64,000 bases of DNA from Lacipirellula limnantheis (GCF_007746075.1 NZ_CP036339.1:3439786-3503785), one strand, 5' to 3'. Counted from the stretch's first letter, positions 1 through 9,885 are shown. Notes: generated by a model from the sequence alone, not told the origin. Made by a program: numbers and translations.

Positions 1-1
1 G

Positions 2-796
2 GTCGTAGTTGCAGCTTGCATCGCCGGCGGGGCCTTGGACGCCGGCGCCGCGGACTATGTGCTTACCGCTTCAGGTCCATTTGAGTCGACGGCGAGCCAG
101 TCGTATGGCTTCGATGGAGCAACGAATGTTGAGGGCCACTTGCCTTCGCTTTACGACGCGACCCGACTGGCCGGAGGCTCGTTTAAGGCGACCTATCGAT
201 TCACAGCGACTGATCCGCCGGCGAGCGGCAATGTTGCCGACTACGATTTCGGAGGGCTCCAAGGTCTGTCATACGAGTTGTTGGATTCCTCAGGCTCCGT
301 AGTTCATGTTGGCGGCAATTCGTCGGCTCACGCCGCCACGGTGTTCAATAACTTCGATTTTGCCGGGACGACTCGCGATACAGTTAACTTCGTCGCCTTT
401 GTCAACAGCGTGTCTGGGCTCAGTAGCCCTCCGGCGCTTTACCAGTCGCAAGCCGACTTCTTTGCAATCCAATCGTTTCTTGGATTCACTGGCGCTGTAA
501 CCGGCGGCGCCGATTACATCACTGGGTTGTCGGTGCCCCTCAGTCCATCCACTTACCTTGGCTTCCCCAATCGATCGTTTCGCACCTCCATGTCGTTCAA
601 CGACGGTGATACGCTCGACTTTTTGGAACCCTACCAATACGTCGAATCGTCCGTGCAATACCTCATCACCGAAGTGAAACTCACGGCTGTACCGGAGCCG
701 GGGTCCATCGCAATTCTTGGTTTCGGCCTGCTCTCTGCGACATGCTGGCGTCAGTTATCCGTGAAGTCGGCGAGGGCGCGTGATTCGTTGCAGTAG
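2..796 (+). CDS. PEP-CTERM secreted protein, 5' end outside window
   Basis: The frame is open from base 2, so the true start lies upstream. The first visible residues (VVVAACIAGGAL) look like the end of a signal-peptide core, so only a few N-terminal residues are missing. About 264 residues are visible. The body is rich in beta-forming and Gly/Ser/Thr residues with no enzyme motif that I recognise. The C-terminus has the three-part PEP-CTERM signal: AVPEPGS, a hydrophobic stretch and a basic tail. In known systems this signal directs export and anchoring by an exosortase; no exosortase gene is in this window. Function of the body is unknown. Confidence 0.8.
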   Translation, partial: VVVAACIAGGALDAGAADYVLTASGPFESTASQSYGFDGATNVEGHLPSLYDATRLAGGSFKATYRFTATDPPASGNVADYDFGGLQGLSYELLDSSGSVVHVGGNSSAHAATVFNNFDFAGTTRDTVNFVAFVNSVSGLSSPPALYQSQADFFAIQSFLGFTGAVTGGADYITGLSVPLSPSTYLGFPNRSFRTSMSFNDGDTLDFLEPYQYVESSVQYLITEVKLTAVPEPGSIAILGFGLLSATCWRQLSVKSARARDSLQ

Positions 797-865
797 CGAC
801 GCTTTCGAGGGCGCTATCGTCGAGACACGTACCTTGGACTTGATAGGCGACGAAAGGGTGAATCA

Positions 866-1987
866 ATGATGCGACGACTTCGCAACAGGGCCGGGGTGCT
901 GGCCGCCACGCTGCTTGTGATGATGACTGCCGGCAGCGCCGCTGGAGCCGCCTACCAGGCGACGCTGCTTTCATCCCCGGGTGCTAACGGTGCGGCTGCC
1001 TACGGCGTCTCGGGCACAAGCATTGTCGGAAATTCGTATCCGGACGCGATCTTGTGGAACGGCGCGACGAACGCCTTCGTGAGCCTCAACCCCGGGCCAG
1101 AGTGGTCGTCGTTCGCCTACGCCGTCGATGGCAATCATCAGGCGGGGTACGGTTGGACGACCACGAACGCCGACAGCCATGCGCTGCTGTGGAACGGCAC
1201 GGCCGCGAGCTACGTCGATCTGAACCCGGCCGGGTTCTACAGCAGTCAAGCCTACGGAGTATCGGGAAACGCACAGGTCGGCGGCGGCGGTCTGATTACC
1301 AACCCCAGCGGGGGCGGCGGACACGCGCTCCTCTGGCACGGCTCGGCGGCCAGCGCCGTTGACCTGCATCCTGCCGGCTACGCGGGCTCCGTCGCCGCCG
1401 CCGTTTTTGGGGACAACATCGTCGGCACAGCTCGCCAGTCAAATTTCGGGGGCTACGACCAAGCCGTTCTCTGGACGGGCCCCTCTCACACGCTCACGAC
1501 GCTTCATCCCGCCGGCTTTGCCGCAAGCTCCGCCCGCGGGGTTTCGCAAGACAGCCAGGTGGGACGCGGCTTTGTCTCGTCACCCTTCGGCGGCGATCGA
1601 CATGCGTTATTGTGGCACGGCTCCGCCGCCAGCGTCATCGACCTCAACCCGAGCGGATTCAATCGGACCGAGGCTGTCGGCGTTGCCGGAATGAAACAAG
1701 TCGGTTTTGGGCAAGGCTCAGCCACTGGCGGCAACGACCACGCCCTTCTCTGGCAAGGAACCGCCGCCAGCGTCTTCGATCTCCATTCGCTGCTGGTCGG
1801 GTTGGGTCCCGCATTCATCACTTCCGAAGCCCAATCCATCGACGCCAGCGGCGTCATCGTCGGCTTCGCATCGGATGGCCAAACGTCTTACGCCGTCAAA
1901 TGGTCGCCCGTTCCGGAGCCAACGGCGCTGGCATTGATCGTAACGGGTCTCCTCGCCGCAGGCGGAATACGTCGCCGTTCGAGATGA
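866..1987 (+). CDS. PEP-CTERM protein with HAF-type extracellular repeats
   Basis: This 373-residue secreted protein has a signal peptide at residues 1-28. It then carries about five repeats of roughly 50 residues built around ALLWxGxAAS..DLxPxGF...A.GVSGxxQVG, which resembles the HAF family of predicted beta-propeller-like extracellular repeats. It ends in PVPEPTALAL, a hydrophobic segment and RRRSR, a PEP-CTERM sorting signal. The start follows an AAAGGGTG ribosome site. It follows the preceding PEP-CTERM gene by 69 bp on the same strand, so the two may be co-transcribed. The role is probably surface or matrix display; the ligand is unknown. Confidence 0.85.
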   Translation: MMRRLRNRAGVLAATLLVMMTAGSAAGAAYQATLLSSPGANGAAAYGVSGTSIVGNSYPDAILWNGATNAFVSLNPGPEWSSFAYAVDGNHQAGYGWTTTNADSHALLWNGTAASYVDLNPAGFYSSQAYGVSGNAQVGGGGLITNPSGGGGHALLWHGSAASAVDLHPAGYAGSVAAAVFGDNIVGTARQSNFGGYDQAVLWTGPSHTLTTLHPAGFAASSARGVSQDSQVGRGFVSSPFGGDRHALLWHGSAASVIDLNPSGFNRTEAVGVAGMKQVGFGQGSATGGNDHALLWQGTAASVFDLHSLLVGLGPAFITSEAQSIDASGVIVGFASDGQTSYAVKWSPVPEPTALALIVTGLLAAGGIRRRSR

Positions 1988-2740
1988 AGCATCGAGCCGG
2001 ACGGATTAATGTCCTGCGCCGCGGCCGCAGAGCAATCGGCTGCCAAGCCGACGGCGACCAGCTTGCCCTAGCGTCTTGGAATCGAGCAAACCATTGCGTT
2101 ATTGCCAGCAGGGGGGCGGTGTTCTTGCCGATTGCATGAGCCAACTGTTCGACGTGAACGTTCACGGCTTTGCCCGCCGCTTGGCGACCTTGCCAAGATC
2201 GGAACGTCTTTCGCTCGCCGTCCGGCCCCAGGAACTACATGTGCTTGCGGCCGTCTTCGTCTCCCACGCTTTTCACCAAGGCGATGCTCCTAATTAAGTC
2301 CGGGAAAATCTCAACGCTTCATTTGCAGCAAACCGCTGTCTTCACAAATGGGGGATAAACTCAGCGTCACACTCGTAGCGCGGCGGCCGGTTTGCAACGT
2401 TGATTGGCTGGGGTCCGGCCGCCGCGTTATTGATCCACCTTGCCGCGGCGGCCCCACTTCTACCGCCACATTCCGGGGTCGCCGTGTCTCTATCTCCGCC
2501 CGCAACTAAGCACCGAGCCTGACCGATGGCGGTTGAACTCCCGGCGCCGTCGCGCTAAGGGCGGGTTAGACGGTCGCGAAATTGGAGTATTGGGGTAACT
2601 CCGATTGGGGTGTTTATTCTATTGCCATTTGCACGTGACTTTGGGCGTGGCGCTCGCAAGATGGAAGGACATCGATGCGTGGCGTGTGTGCGATTTCGGC
2701 CTAGATTGCAATTGGCGGCTTCACACTATGGACCACCGAA
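1988..2740 (+). other. Intergenic stretch without a supported gene
   Basis: No reading frame here has a convincing protein signature or start context. A GC-rich block at about 2375-2460 contains near-inverted GCGGCCGG/CCGGCCGC segments that could fold, but no U-run follows. I see no RNA gene. Confidence 0.5.
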
Positions 2741-3106
2741 ATGGACGCAACGCTAATCGGCAACGCGAATAAGCGACCGGACAATTGGCTTGTCCTCGCG
2801 GAGCTGCCGTTCAACGATTTGGCGCCCGTATACGCAGAGATGCGCAAACTCCGCCATGCGATTTGCGGTTCGTTCGATCCGTCCACAGACAACGCAATCT
2901 CGTTTTACTATCGCGGGTACAAGTTTCGTGCCGCAAAGCGCGGCGACCATATCGATATGTTGGTCAGCGAGCCCGATTGCCCCGCCGATATTCTCTTCGA
3001 ACCCCTGGCCAAGCTGATCCCGCCGCTGACCCGATGTTCCCTTAAGTCGCACCACGAACCGAAACAACCCGCCGCTCCGATTGGCGGATCGTCCCGAGCC
3101 GTATAA
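2741..3106 (+). CDS. Small conserved protein, first of a tandem paralogue pair
   Basis: This 121-residue protein has no signal peptide or recognised domain. Residues 14-93 match the next gene along their length: W.V.AELP....., a LRH motif, a D.S.DNAI.F..RGY.FR core, and D......P..I..EPL. The DNAI...RGYKFR segment is the best-conserved part and suggests a small alpha/beta domain. The C-terminal 30 residues are low-complexity. The gene starts 17 bp before the end of its neighbour's possible upstream frame, and the two probably arose by duplication. No known function is assigned. Confidence 0.6.
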   Translation: MDATLIGNANKRPDNWLVLAELPFNDLAPVYAEMRKLRHAICGSFDPSTDNAISFYYRGYKFRAAKRGDHIDMLVSEPDCPADILFEPLAKLIPPLTRCSLKSHHEPKQPAAPIGGSSRAV

Positions 3107-3122
3107 CGCGGAGCCAGTCGGT

Positions 3123-3441
3123 ATGCCAACGAACACGGAAGCTACTACAACGCCGCAATCGGCGTGGCAAGTTGTCGCCGAGTTGCCGTATGGCGGCTCG
3201 CTCACGACGGTTCACCAGCAAGTCCGCACGCTGCGTCATCTCGTCGTTGATCCCTACGACGCGTCGCAAGATAACGCAATCCATTTTGCGCTGCGCGGCT
3301 ATCGCTTTCGCATGGAGCAAGTTGACGACCGCTTAGACTTTTGGGTCAACGATGGAAGTTGCCCCGTGGGAAATCCTGATGGAACCGCTTTGCCATTTGG
3401 TCAAAACGCTGGCGATCAAACGCGAAACGCCAGTGGCGTAA
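3123..3441 (+). pseudogene. Frameshifted second copy of the tandem small-protein pair
   Basis: From ATG 3123 the frame encodes W.VVAELPYGG, LRHLVVDPYD, DNAIHFALRGYRFR and FWVNDGSCP, clearly paralogous to the gene at 2741. After about 3367 the homologous continuation EILMEPLCHLVKTLAIK lies in another frame and ends at TAA 3439-3441. Removing one G from the GGG at 3368-3370 restores a protein of the same length and layout as the first copy. Read literally, the first frame runs on to 3647 with no resemblance to anything. This is either a recent inactivation or a base-call error. Confidence 0.65.
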
Positions 3442-3647
3442 AGCTTGCCCTGCCCGGCGGGCCAATCGCCACGGAGCCCAACTGCGCTGCGAATCGCCCG
3501 CTCCAAGTCGGCGGCGTCCGGTCCCGGCAATCGTCTGGATTGACCGCCGTGCGGACGGCAAACGTCAGTCGTTCCAACTCGCGAAGATCAGCGTCGGCGC
3601 GGGCGGCTCGATGGAATGTCGCACTGCTGATGCTGTCCAGTTGCTAG

Positions 3648-4014
3648 CGGCCGGCGTAGGGCAGGCGACACGTCGGACGCAAGTTGCGTCATTCCATGTC
3701 TAGCCGCGAGGCTTGCAAACTTTCGTAGCTGAGACGAGTTACCGACGGAGACTTCAAGACAATAAGCCGGTATGCGCCATCCGTCGGCGGGGCATGGGCG
3801 ACCGAGGACAACGGAGCCGCGGATGTCGCCGTCGCAGCGGACAACGACCCATTCAAAGTTGTCGAGAAGATTAGAATTCGACCTTATGCGGTCAAAAGGA
3901 ATCGGCATAGGCGCCAATCGCAGTCTGAAACGTGTGTCTTCCTACTGATGCGTGGCCAGCATGCGGCGACATTTGCGACGGTGGAAGCACGAGGGCAGGG
4001 GGCTGTCGGAACTC
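3648..4014. other. Intergenic stretch without a supported gene
   Basis: I see no credible gene. The right end passes into the dispersed repeat at 4015. Confidence 0.5.
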
Positions 4015-4112
4015 AACGTGGCCAATGTGACTGAGACGCCGCCCTCCAAGGGGCTTAAGCGTCAGGCGAGAAGCCTAAGCGTGGATGACAAAAGACTTCC
4101 CCTCGCTACGGG
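4015..4112. repeat. Dispersed ~98-bp repeat, copy 1
   Basis: This segment matches 23450-23548 over about 98 bp with a perfect shared core (tgtgactgagacgccgccct) and an estimated 70-75% identity elsewhere. Both copies begin within about 10-20 bp of the stop codon of a minus-strand gene for a dockerin/PEP-CTERM protein. In transcripts of those genes the element would form the start of the 3' untranslated region. It contains short self-complementary segments (agcctaagc, gggcttaagc). Confidence 0.65.
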
Positions 4113-4121
4113 AACATTGGA

Positions 4122-7100
4122 TTAGGAACGGGAGCCGTCCCCAGCTGAGCAATGGAGTGAGTTAAGCGGCTCAGCAAGTGAATTAGGCTTCGCAAGGATT
4201 AAAGCGCCCGCTACCAGTAAGATCAGCGTGGCGGTCGCCGGCTCGGGGATGCGCGCAGTGGCGGGCGCGGTCGGCACTTGCAGGTCAAACTGCTGCTGCC
4301 AGGCCAAGAAATCGGCGCCATCGACGTCTCCATCACGGTCAGCATCGCCAGCCGCCCGCGTCGCGCCCTCCCACGTGCCAAAGCCTGCTTTCCAAGACGC
4401 CAGGTCCGCTGCGTCAACCACGCCGTCACCGCTGAAATCGCCGCTAGTCTGTCCCGCAACTGTGGTAAGGATCACTTCGCCGGTGGTGTAAAGACGGGAC
4501 AGATCCCAGCCGTAAGGGCTTGCGACATGGAACGCGCCAGTCGGCGTGACTCCTTGCCAATCGAACAGGTCGATGACACGGCCAATTTGGGCGACGGGAT
4601 TCGTCCCTTCGGCAAACGCTAACTCCAGCGTTCCGCCGAGCGCGACGGGAATGCCGGCGGCGAACGAGATCGTCGAATCCCAAATATCGGCGTCGAACTC
4701 TAGGCGTAGCGTGCCGGTCGCGCTCACCATCGCTTGTTGCTCGACGATAATGGGCAGCGAGCCAACCGGCGGCGATGCTGACTGGTTGCCGTCATAATCC
4801 CGCACGATCAATGCTGAGTCGTTCGCCAGATTCAAGCCGAGTATATGGCCGTCGGAGTGAATCAGGTTGCTCGAATTGACGCCAACCAGCGTCGCCCATT
4901 CGAAGCGAGCGCCGCGCGAGTCGGCCCCGCTCAGATTCGCGTTGGTCAGGTTGGCTCCAGGGACGCTGCTCGAGCCGCCGAATTCATCGTAAATCAGCGC
5001 GCCGGCGAAATTGGCATTGGCGAGATTCGCGTGACTGAAGTTCGCGCCGGTAAGATCGGCTCCCCCGTAAAAGGAGTCTTCGTGCCCCAGGCGCGCGCCC
5101 GTGAGATTCGCGTTCGTGAAGTTGGCTCCTGCAAGGTTGGAATTCGCGAAAAAGGCATTCGTCAGATTGGCTCGGCGGAAGTCGGCGCCGGCTAAGTTGG
5201 AACCGCCGATCGATCCGTCAGCAAACGTCGCATTCGTTAACGTTTGTTCTGCGAAGTTGGCGCCGATAAGACCAAACCCTCCCAGGTTGATTCCGCTCAG
5301 GTCGCGAGTCTGGTAACTCAAGGTGGAATAAAGTTGCTCAAGCGTCAGCGCCGCAGAATTGTAGTTGTGGCTGAAGTTTGCGCCTCGCACGTCGGCCCCG
5401 GTAAAATTCACCCCAGTGAGGTTGGCTTGCCAGAGAGTCGCATTCGTGAGGTTGGTCTGGCTGAGATTGGCGTTCTGAAGAGTCGCATAGGACAACGTAG
5501 CGTTTGAGAGATTGGCTCCCAACAAAGTCGCCCCTGTCAGGTCGGCATGGCTATTGACGTCGCCGAATGTGGCCGCTGTGAGGTCTTGTCCGGCGAGATT
5601 GACGCCCGCCAATTTGCTGCCCACCAGCCCAATGCCTCGCAAGTCGCGGGCCTGATAGCTGGCCGTCGACTGCAGCTGAGCGACGGTTAATCCGCTGCCA
5701 TAGTCTCCCAAGGGATCCGCCTGTCGATAAAAGTTGGCGCCCTGGACATTGGCTCCCACGAGGCTGGCGCCAGTGAGATGCGCATACGTAAAGTAGGCGT
5801 CCTTTAGATTTGCTTGGCTGAGGTTGGCGTTGTTGACGCTCGCACCGTAAAAGCCGGCGCTCTCAAGATTCGCATTGCTAAAGTTTGCGTTGGAGGACGT
5901 CGTAAGTGACAGGTCGGCATGGCTCAGATCTTGGCCGACGAAATTGCCGTTCTTCAGGTCGTTGCCGGAAAGTTTAATGCCTGCTAGATCGTGAGCCTGA
6001 TAACTGGCGGTGGAATAGATCTGAGATTTGGAAATGCCTCCGGCGCCATAGTCGGTGAAATCTGCCCCCCGGATTTGAGCCCCGGTGAAGGTTGCGCCTG
6101 TCAGGGACGCCTGATAGAAGGAAACGTTCGTGAGATTGACCTGACTGAAATTGGCATTGGTCAGCGTGGCGCCGCCGAAGTACGCGTTGGCAAGAATTGC
6201 CTGGCTGAAATTGGCATTGGCGAGGGCAGCGCCGCCTAAACCTGCATTCGTTAGATTCTGCGAAGTGAAATCCGCGCCCGCTAGGTTCGCGCCGCCCAGC
6301 CCGATGCCGGTGAGGTCATGAGCCTGGTAGCTCGCCGTTGTGTAGAGTTGTGCCGCCGAAATACTCGAAATGCTCGCCCCTCGCACTTCGGCCCCGCTGA
6401 AGGTGGCGCCGGTGAGCGTTGCGCCGCTAAAATTCGCGCCGGTAAGGTTGGCTTGGTTCAGGTTGGCGCCGGTCAGCGTCGCCCCGTTGAGCGCCCCGTT
6501 GGTAAGGTTCGCCTGGCTAAAATTGGCATTGACGAGGGTGGCATATTGGAAGCGCGCCGTGGCGAGACTCTGGCCGGAGAGGTTCGCGCCGGAAAGATTG
6601 TTGCCGGCTAGGCCGATCCCGGTCAAATCATGGACCTGATAACTCGCCGTCGACGCAAGTTGCGCCGCCGAGATGCCGGTCCCGCCGAGGTAGTCCTGGC
6701 GGTCGAACGTCGCCCCGCTCACGACGGCGTTAGTGAAGTTCGCGCCCGTTAGCGTCGCATAGGCGAAGTTGGCATTGGCGAGGTTCTGGTTCGCCAGATT
6801 CCAGTTGGTCAGATAGTTGTAACTCAAACTGATTCTGGACAGATTCTGAGCTTGATAGCTGGCCGTGGAATAGAGCTGTGCAGCCGTAAAGTCCGACGAG
6901 TCGAACTGCGCCCCCCGCACTTCAGCATTCGTGAAATTGGCGCTGTTCAGTGTGGAGTAGTAGACCGTCGCGTTGGTCAGGTCGGCCTGGGTAAGATTCG
7001 ACCCGGAAAGATCGCTGTAAATAATGTACGACTGGCCAATCTCACCGCCGTCCACCCAATACCCGCCCAGGTCCGCGCCGATCAGGTACGCCTTGGTCAG

Positions 7101-7310
7101 GTTGCGACCCGGCAGAAAAGCTCCGGGCGCGACGACGGCGCCCGCGCCGTCGGGCGTAAGCGTCGAGCTCTGTTGCTTCCCCAAACCGGGGTTGGCCGGG
7201 TTGATGTACTCCCACTGATAGATGTCGGCGCGTGCCGACGGAAACCAGGAGTAAGCGGCGAGCAACGCGCTCACGAACGCCGCGACAGGGACGTTGCATT
7301 GGTTTGTCAT
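4122..7310 (-). CDS. Giant pentapeptide-repeat protein with dockerin and PEP-CTERM signals
   Basis: The protein has 1062 residues. A signal peptide covers residues 1-28. Most of the chain (about 70-800) is pentapeptide repeat of the A(D/N)LXX / NFSQ / NLTNA type, which folds into a right-handed quadrilateral beta-helix. It is organised into six super-repeats, each opened by Q(L/I)xSTASYQxxDLxGI. A beta-rich spacer follows, then a two-part dockerin-like EF-hand segment (GDFSGDGVVDAADLASW and DADRDGDVDGADFLAW), then IPEPATATL with a hydrophobic stretch. The ATG has AAGG seven bases upstream. It lies 46 bp behind the gene at 7357 and may be last in a three-gene run of surface proteins. Confidence 0.9.
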   Translation of the reverse strand: MTNQCNVPVAAFVSALLAAYSWFPSARADIYQWEYINPANPGLGKQQSSTLTPDGAGAVVAPGAFLPGRNLTKAYLIGADLGGYWVDGGEIGQSYIIYSDLSGSNLTQADLTNATVYYSTLNSANFTNAEVRGAQFDSSDFTAAQLYSTASYQAQNLSRISLSYNYLTNWNLANQNLANANFAYATLTGANFTNAVVSGATFDRQDYLGGTGISAAQLASTASYQVHDLTGIGLAGNNLSGANLSGQSLATARFQYATLVNANFSQANLTNGALNGATLTGANLNQANLTGANFSGATLTGATFSGAEVRGASISSISAAQLYTTASYQAHDLTGIGLGGANLAGADFTSQNLTNAGLGGAALANANFSQAILANAYFGGATLTNANFSQVNLTNVSFYQASLTGATFTGAQIRGADFTDYGAGGISKSQIYSTASYQAHDLAGIKLSGNDLKNGNFVGQDLSHADLSLTTSSNANFSNANLESAGFYGASVNNANLSQANLKDAYFTYAHLTGASLVGANVQGANFYRQADPLGDYGSGLTVAQLQSTASYQARDLRGIGLVGSKLAGVNLAGQDLTAATFGDVNSHADLTGATLLGANLSNATLSYATLQNANLSQTNLTNATLWQANLTGVNFTGADVRGANFSHNYNSAALTLEQLYSTLSYQTRDLSGINLGGFGLIGANFAEQTLTNATFADGSIGGSNLAGADFRRANLTNAFFANSNLAGANFTNANLTGARLGHEDSFYGGADLTGANFSHANLANANFAGALIYDEFGGSSSVPGANLTNANLSGADSRGARFEWATLVGVNSSNLIHSDGHILGLNLANDSALIVRDYDGNQSASPPVGSLPIIVEQQAMVSATGTLRLEFDADIWDSTISFAAGIPVALGGTLELAFAEGTNPVAQIGRVIDLFDWQGVTPTGAFHVASPYGWDLSRLYTTGEVILTTVAGQTSGDFSGDGVVDAADLASWKAGFGTWEGATRAAGDADRDGDVDGADFLAWQQQFDLQVPTAPATARIPEPATATLILLVAGALILAKPNSLAEPLNSLHCSAGDGSRS

Positions 7311-7356
7311 GGGAGCCTTCTGTCGGGGTTGTCGGCTGAGCAGATACGCGAGCTAG

Positions 7357-8565
7357 TTATCTGGCGTGGATCGACCGGACGCCACGCTCTTGCCTTCGCT
7401 CCGGCGATTTCCGCCCCGGGAGCAGTGTGGCGCCAAGGCACCCGAGCAATAGGCTCGCGGGTTCGGGCACAATGGAATAAACGTAGGCTGAGCCCGTGAA
7501 AGCCTTATCCTGTGAGAATCCGACGACTGCAAAGTCACCGCTGATGGCGACGGCCTCGCCAAAGTTCACTTCCTGGAAATGGAGCGCCATGTCGTCGGAG
7601 GGGATGAGCTTGGCGCGTGGCTGTCCCGTGATCGCGTCAAAGAGGAAAGCCGAGCGTATGCTCTCCTCGTAGGACCAGCCACCGACGATTGCCGTGTTGC
7701 CGTCAATTGCCACAGAGATGCCGAATAAATCTGGCGATTCGGGAGCGGTGAGCTTTGCAAGAGCCAATCCGGTTGTCACGTCGAACAGGGTTGCCGCGGC
7801 GGAACCGATGACCGGCGAGCCGACGAGGGCCGTGTTGCCGCTGATTGCGACGGATTGACCGAACGCGTGTGCTGCGGGGTTCGGGTCGCTCAGTTTCAAC
7901 AGCTCCTGGCCGGTCGTCACATCAAAGAGGTAAGCCGCGTTATTGAGTGAGCCGACGATGGCCATGTTGCCGCTGATGCCGACGGAGAAACCGAAGTAAT
8001 CGTTCGGAACGGTATCGGAGGCAGTCAGCTTGAATAGCTGTTTGCCGGTGGTGACGTTGAATAAGTATGCTGTATCTGAGTAGGACCCAACGACAGCCAC
8101 GTCGCCGCTGATGGCGACTGTGTTGCCAATGTGCGCATCGTCGACAACAAGCTTGAACAGCTCTTGGCCTGTCGAGACGTCAAACACGTAGGCGGCACCA
8201 CCGCCTGCGGTGGGGTCCCCATAGGCCCCCACAATTGCTCGATTGCCGCTGAGCGCGACGGAGCTGCCGAACTGATGTTGCGGCGCTGCCTCAGCGGATG
8301 TGAAGTTCCACAACTCATGTCCCGTGGATACATCGAACAGATGGGCTGACCCCGGACTGAACCCGCCGTTGCCGCTTCCGGGGGATCCCACGAGGGCGAG
8401 CTGGCCGCTGACCGCGACGGACGTGCCAAAGACACGAAACGGGGTGCTGTCGCTGGCGGTGAGCTTGAACAGCTCGTCGCCAATGCTTGGTGCAGCGCAA
8501 CAGACGTGAGAGATCTGCACGAGAGCGTTCAATAGAATCACAAATGGGATCAAGTTCTTCTGCAT
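7357..8565 (-). CDS. PEP-CTERM protein with FG-GAP/integrin-like repeats
   Basis: The chosen ATG at 8565 follows AAAGGA and gives a 402-residue protein with a typical signal peptide (MQKNLIPFVILLNALVQ). An upstream in-frame codon would add 21 polar residues and spoil it. The body repeats about seven times a unit of some 50 residues: LFDVxTGxEL.KL....FG.SVAISGN.A.VG, which resembles FG-GAP beta-propeller blades. The C-terminus is SIVPEPASLLLG, a hydrophobic run and Arg-rich tail, a PEP-CTERM signal. The start overlaps the end of the upstream gene by 16 bp, suggesting translational coupling. Likely cell-surface or matrix protein. Confidence 0.85.
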   Translation of the reverse strand: MQKNLIPFVILLNALVQISHVCCAAPSIGDELFKLTASDSTPFRVFGTSVAVSGQLALVGSPGSGNGGFSPGSAHLFDVSTGHELWNFTSAEAAPQHQFGSSVALSGNRAIVGAYGDPTAGGGAAYVFDVSTGQELFKLVVDDAHIGNTVAISGDVAVVGSYSDTAYLFNVTTGKQLFKLTASDTVPNDYFGFSVGISGNMAIVGSLNNAAYLFDVTTGQELLKLSDPNPAAHAFGQSVAISGNTALVGSPVIGSAAATLFDVTTGLALAKLTAPESPDLFGISVAIDGNTAIVGGWSYEESIRSAFLFDAITGQPRAKLIPSDDMALHFQEVNFGEAVAISGDFAVVGFSQDKAFTGSAYVYSIVPEPASLLLGCLGATLLPGRKSPERRQERGVRSIHAR

Positions 8566-9767
8566 TGGAGGGTTCCTTTTGTTTTCAGACGTCGGGCGCT
8601 TGCACTCCCCATGAGAAGTAACGTCCACAAGATTCCGACCGAGCTTGGCTCCGGCACAGGCGTCAGTCGCAGCACCTGTCCGCCGGTGGGGGCGTTCGTT
8701 CGATTCGAGACATAAAGCGCTCCGTCTGGCCCGGCCAGCACGCTGCCGGGGAACAACAGTCCCTCGCTAGCGATCAACGTGCGGTCGCCGGTCACGCCGT
8801 CGATTTTGAACAGCGCCCCTGGACCTGGACCGGTAGCAGACGCCAATCCGTTCGTAGTAATTTGCAGCACGAACAAGTTGCCGACCTCGTCAAATGTAAG
8901 GTCGATGATGTTGGTGAAACCCGTATGGGCCACGCTGAGGACGTTCGTTGTTGGGTCGAAACGGTAGACATTCGCCGCTCCTGGAGGAAACGGAAAACCT
9001 GTCAACTGCCCGATGTAGTAAGCGCCGTCGGGGCCCACCGCAATGGTCGTCGGAACCGACTGGAACACCGGCGGGCCAAACGGCAGCGGATTGGGACGCG
9101 CTGGCAGGACGCCCAGCGTCGAGACGGCGCCAGCCGGGCTTGCTTTCAGGAAGCTGTTGCCGCCGGCGTCGGCCACAAGAAAATCGCCATTGGACGCGAT
9201 CGCCACGCCAAAGGGGTTGCTGTCGGTCGCGCCGCCCGCTGGATTGGTCAAGCCCTCATGACTTGCGAGATCGGCGATCGGCTCGACTCCGCCGCCGCTT
9301 AGTGGCAGTCGAACGATTCTGCCGAGATTGGCTCCGGCCGTTCCCAGATTCGCATCTCGTTGTGACGATTCGGAACCAAAGGAGAATAGCCCGTACGCCT
9401 GCCCCAGGCCGTCAAAGGCGACGTCTTGCAACCCGCTCGCGTCGAGTCCTGCCGCAGTCGCGATGGAAGGCAAGTCGGTCAACACGCGCTCTTGAACTCC
9501 TCCCAGCAGTCGCGACAGACTACTGGTGGCGCCTAAGAACGCCGTATTCCCGTTACCGAGGACCACGCTCGGACCGCTGCCGCCGCTGCCGGCTTCGGCC
9601 ACGTAGATTCCGCCGTCGGGTCCCAGCGCGAGACCGCGCGGGCTGGCCAAGTCGTGCATGACCTCGCTGATCGAATAGACGGCCGCCGCCGCGTGCCGCG
9701 AGGCCAACGCCGCTGAAGAGACGGCAACTGCCATCGCGAGTCGCAGAGCCGTTAGATAACGTGACAT
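8550..9767 (-). CDS. ScyD/ScyE-like beta-propeller PEP-CTERM protein
   Basis: From ATG 9767 the protein has 405 residues. A signal peptide occupies residues 1-28, followed by LASPRGLALGPDGGIYVAEAG, the hallmark opening of ScyD/ScyE-like NHL-type propellers. Further blades show GVAIASNGDFLVADAGGNS, IAVGPDGAYYIGQLTG and VLAGPDGALYVSNRT. It ends TPVPEPSSVGILW, hydrophobic run, basic tail, a PEP-CTERM signal. ScyD/E proteins are known from cyanobacterial scytonemin clusters, but many unrelated secreted proteins share the fold, so no pathway is implied. It heads the run 9767-4122 and lies downstream of the element at 9886-9914. Confidence 0.85.
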   Translation of the reverse strand: MSRYLTALRLAMAVAVSSAALASRHAAAAVYSISEVMHDLASPRGLALGPDGGIYVAEAGSGGSGPSVVLGNGNTAFLGATSSLSRLLGGVQERVLTDLPSIATAAGLDASGLQDVAFDGLGQAYGLFSFGSESSQRDANLGTAGANLGRIVRLPLSGGGVEPIADLASHEGLTNPAGGATDSNPFGVAIASNGDFLVADAGGNSFLKASPAGAVSTLGVLPARPNPLPFGPPVFQSVPTTIAVGPDGAYYIGQLTGFPFPPGAANVYRFDPTTNVLSVAHTGFTNIIDLTFDEVGNLFVLQITTNGLASATGPGPGALFKIDGVTGDRTLIASEGLLFPGSVLAGPDGALYVSNRTNAPTGGQVLRLTPVPEPSSVGILWTLLLMGSASARRLKTKGTLQCRRT

Positions 9768-9885
9768 TGGATCGAACTTTCTACAGGAATGGTTAGCGGC
9801 GCATCGGCAGCAAGAACGCGCACCGTGCATGGGGATGTAGTTCCTCTGCCCAGCAAACGCTTGCGATACAAGATCGTTACCAGTT

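Noticed and set aside
4845..7499. Long open frames on the plus strand across the pentapeptide gene
   Set aside because: They are the complement of the pentapeptide repeats, giving Val/Gly/Ala/Arg repeats with no start context. The minus-strand frame has signal, dockerin and PEP-CTERM parts.
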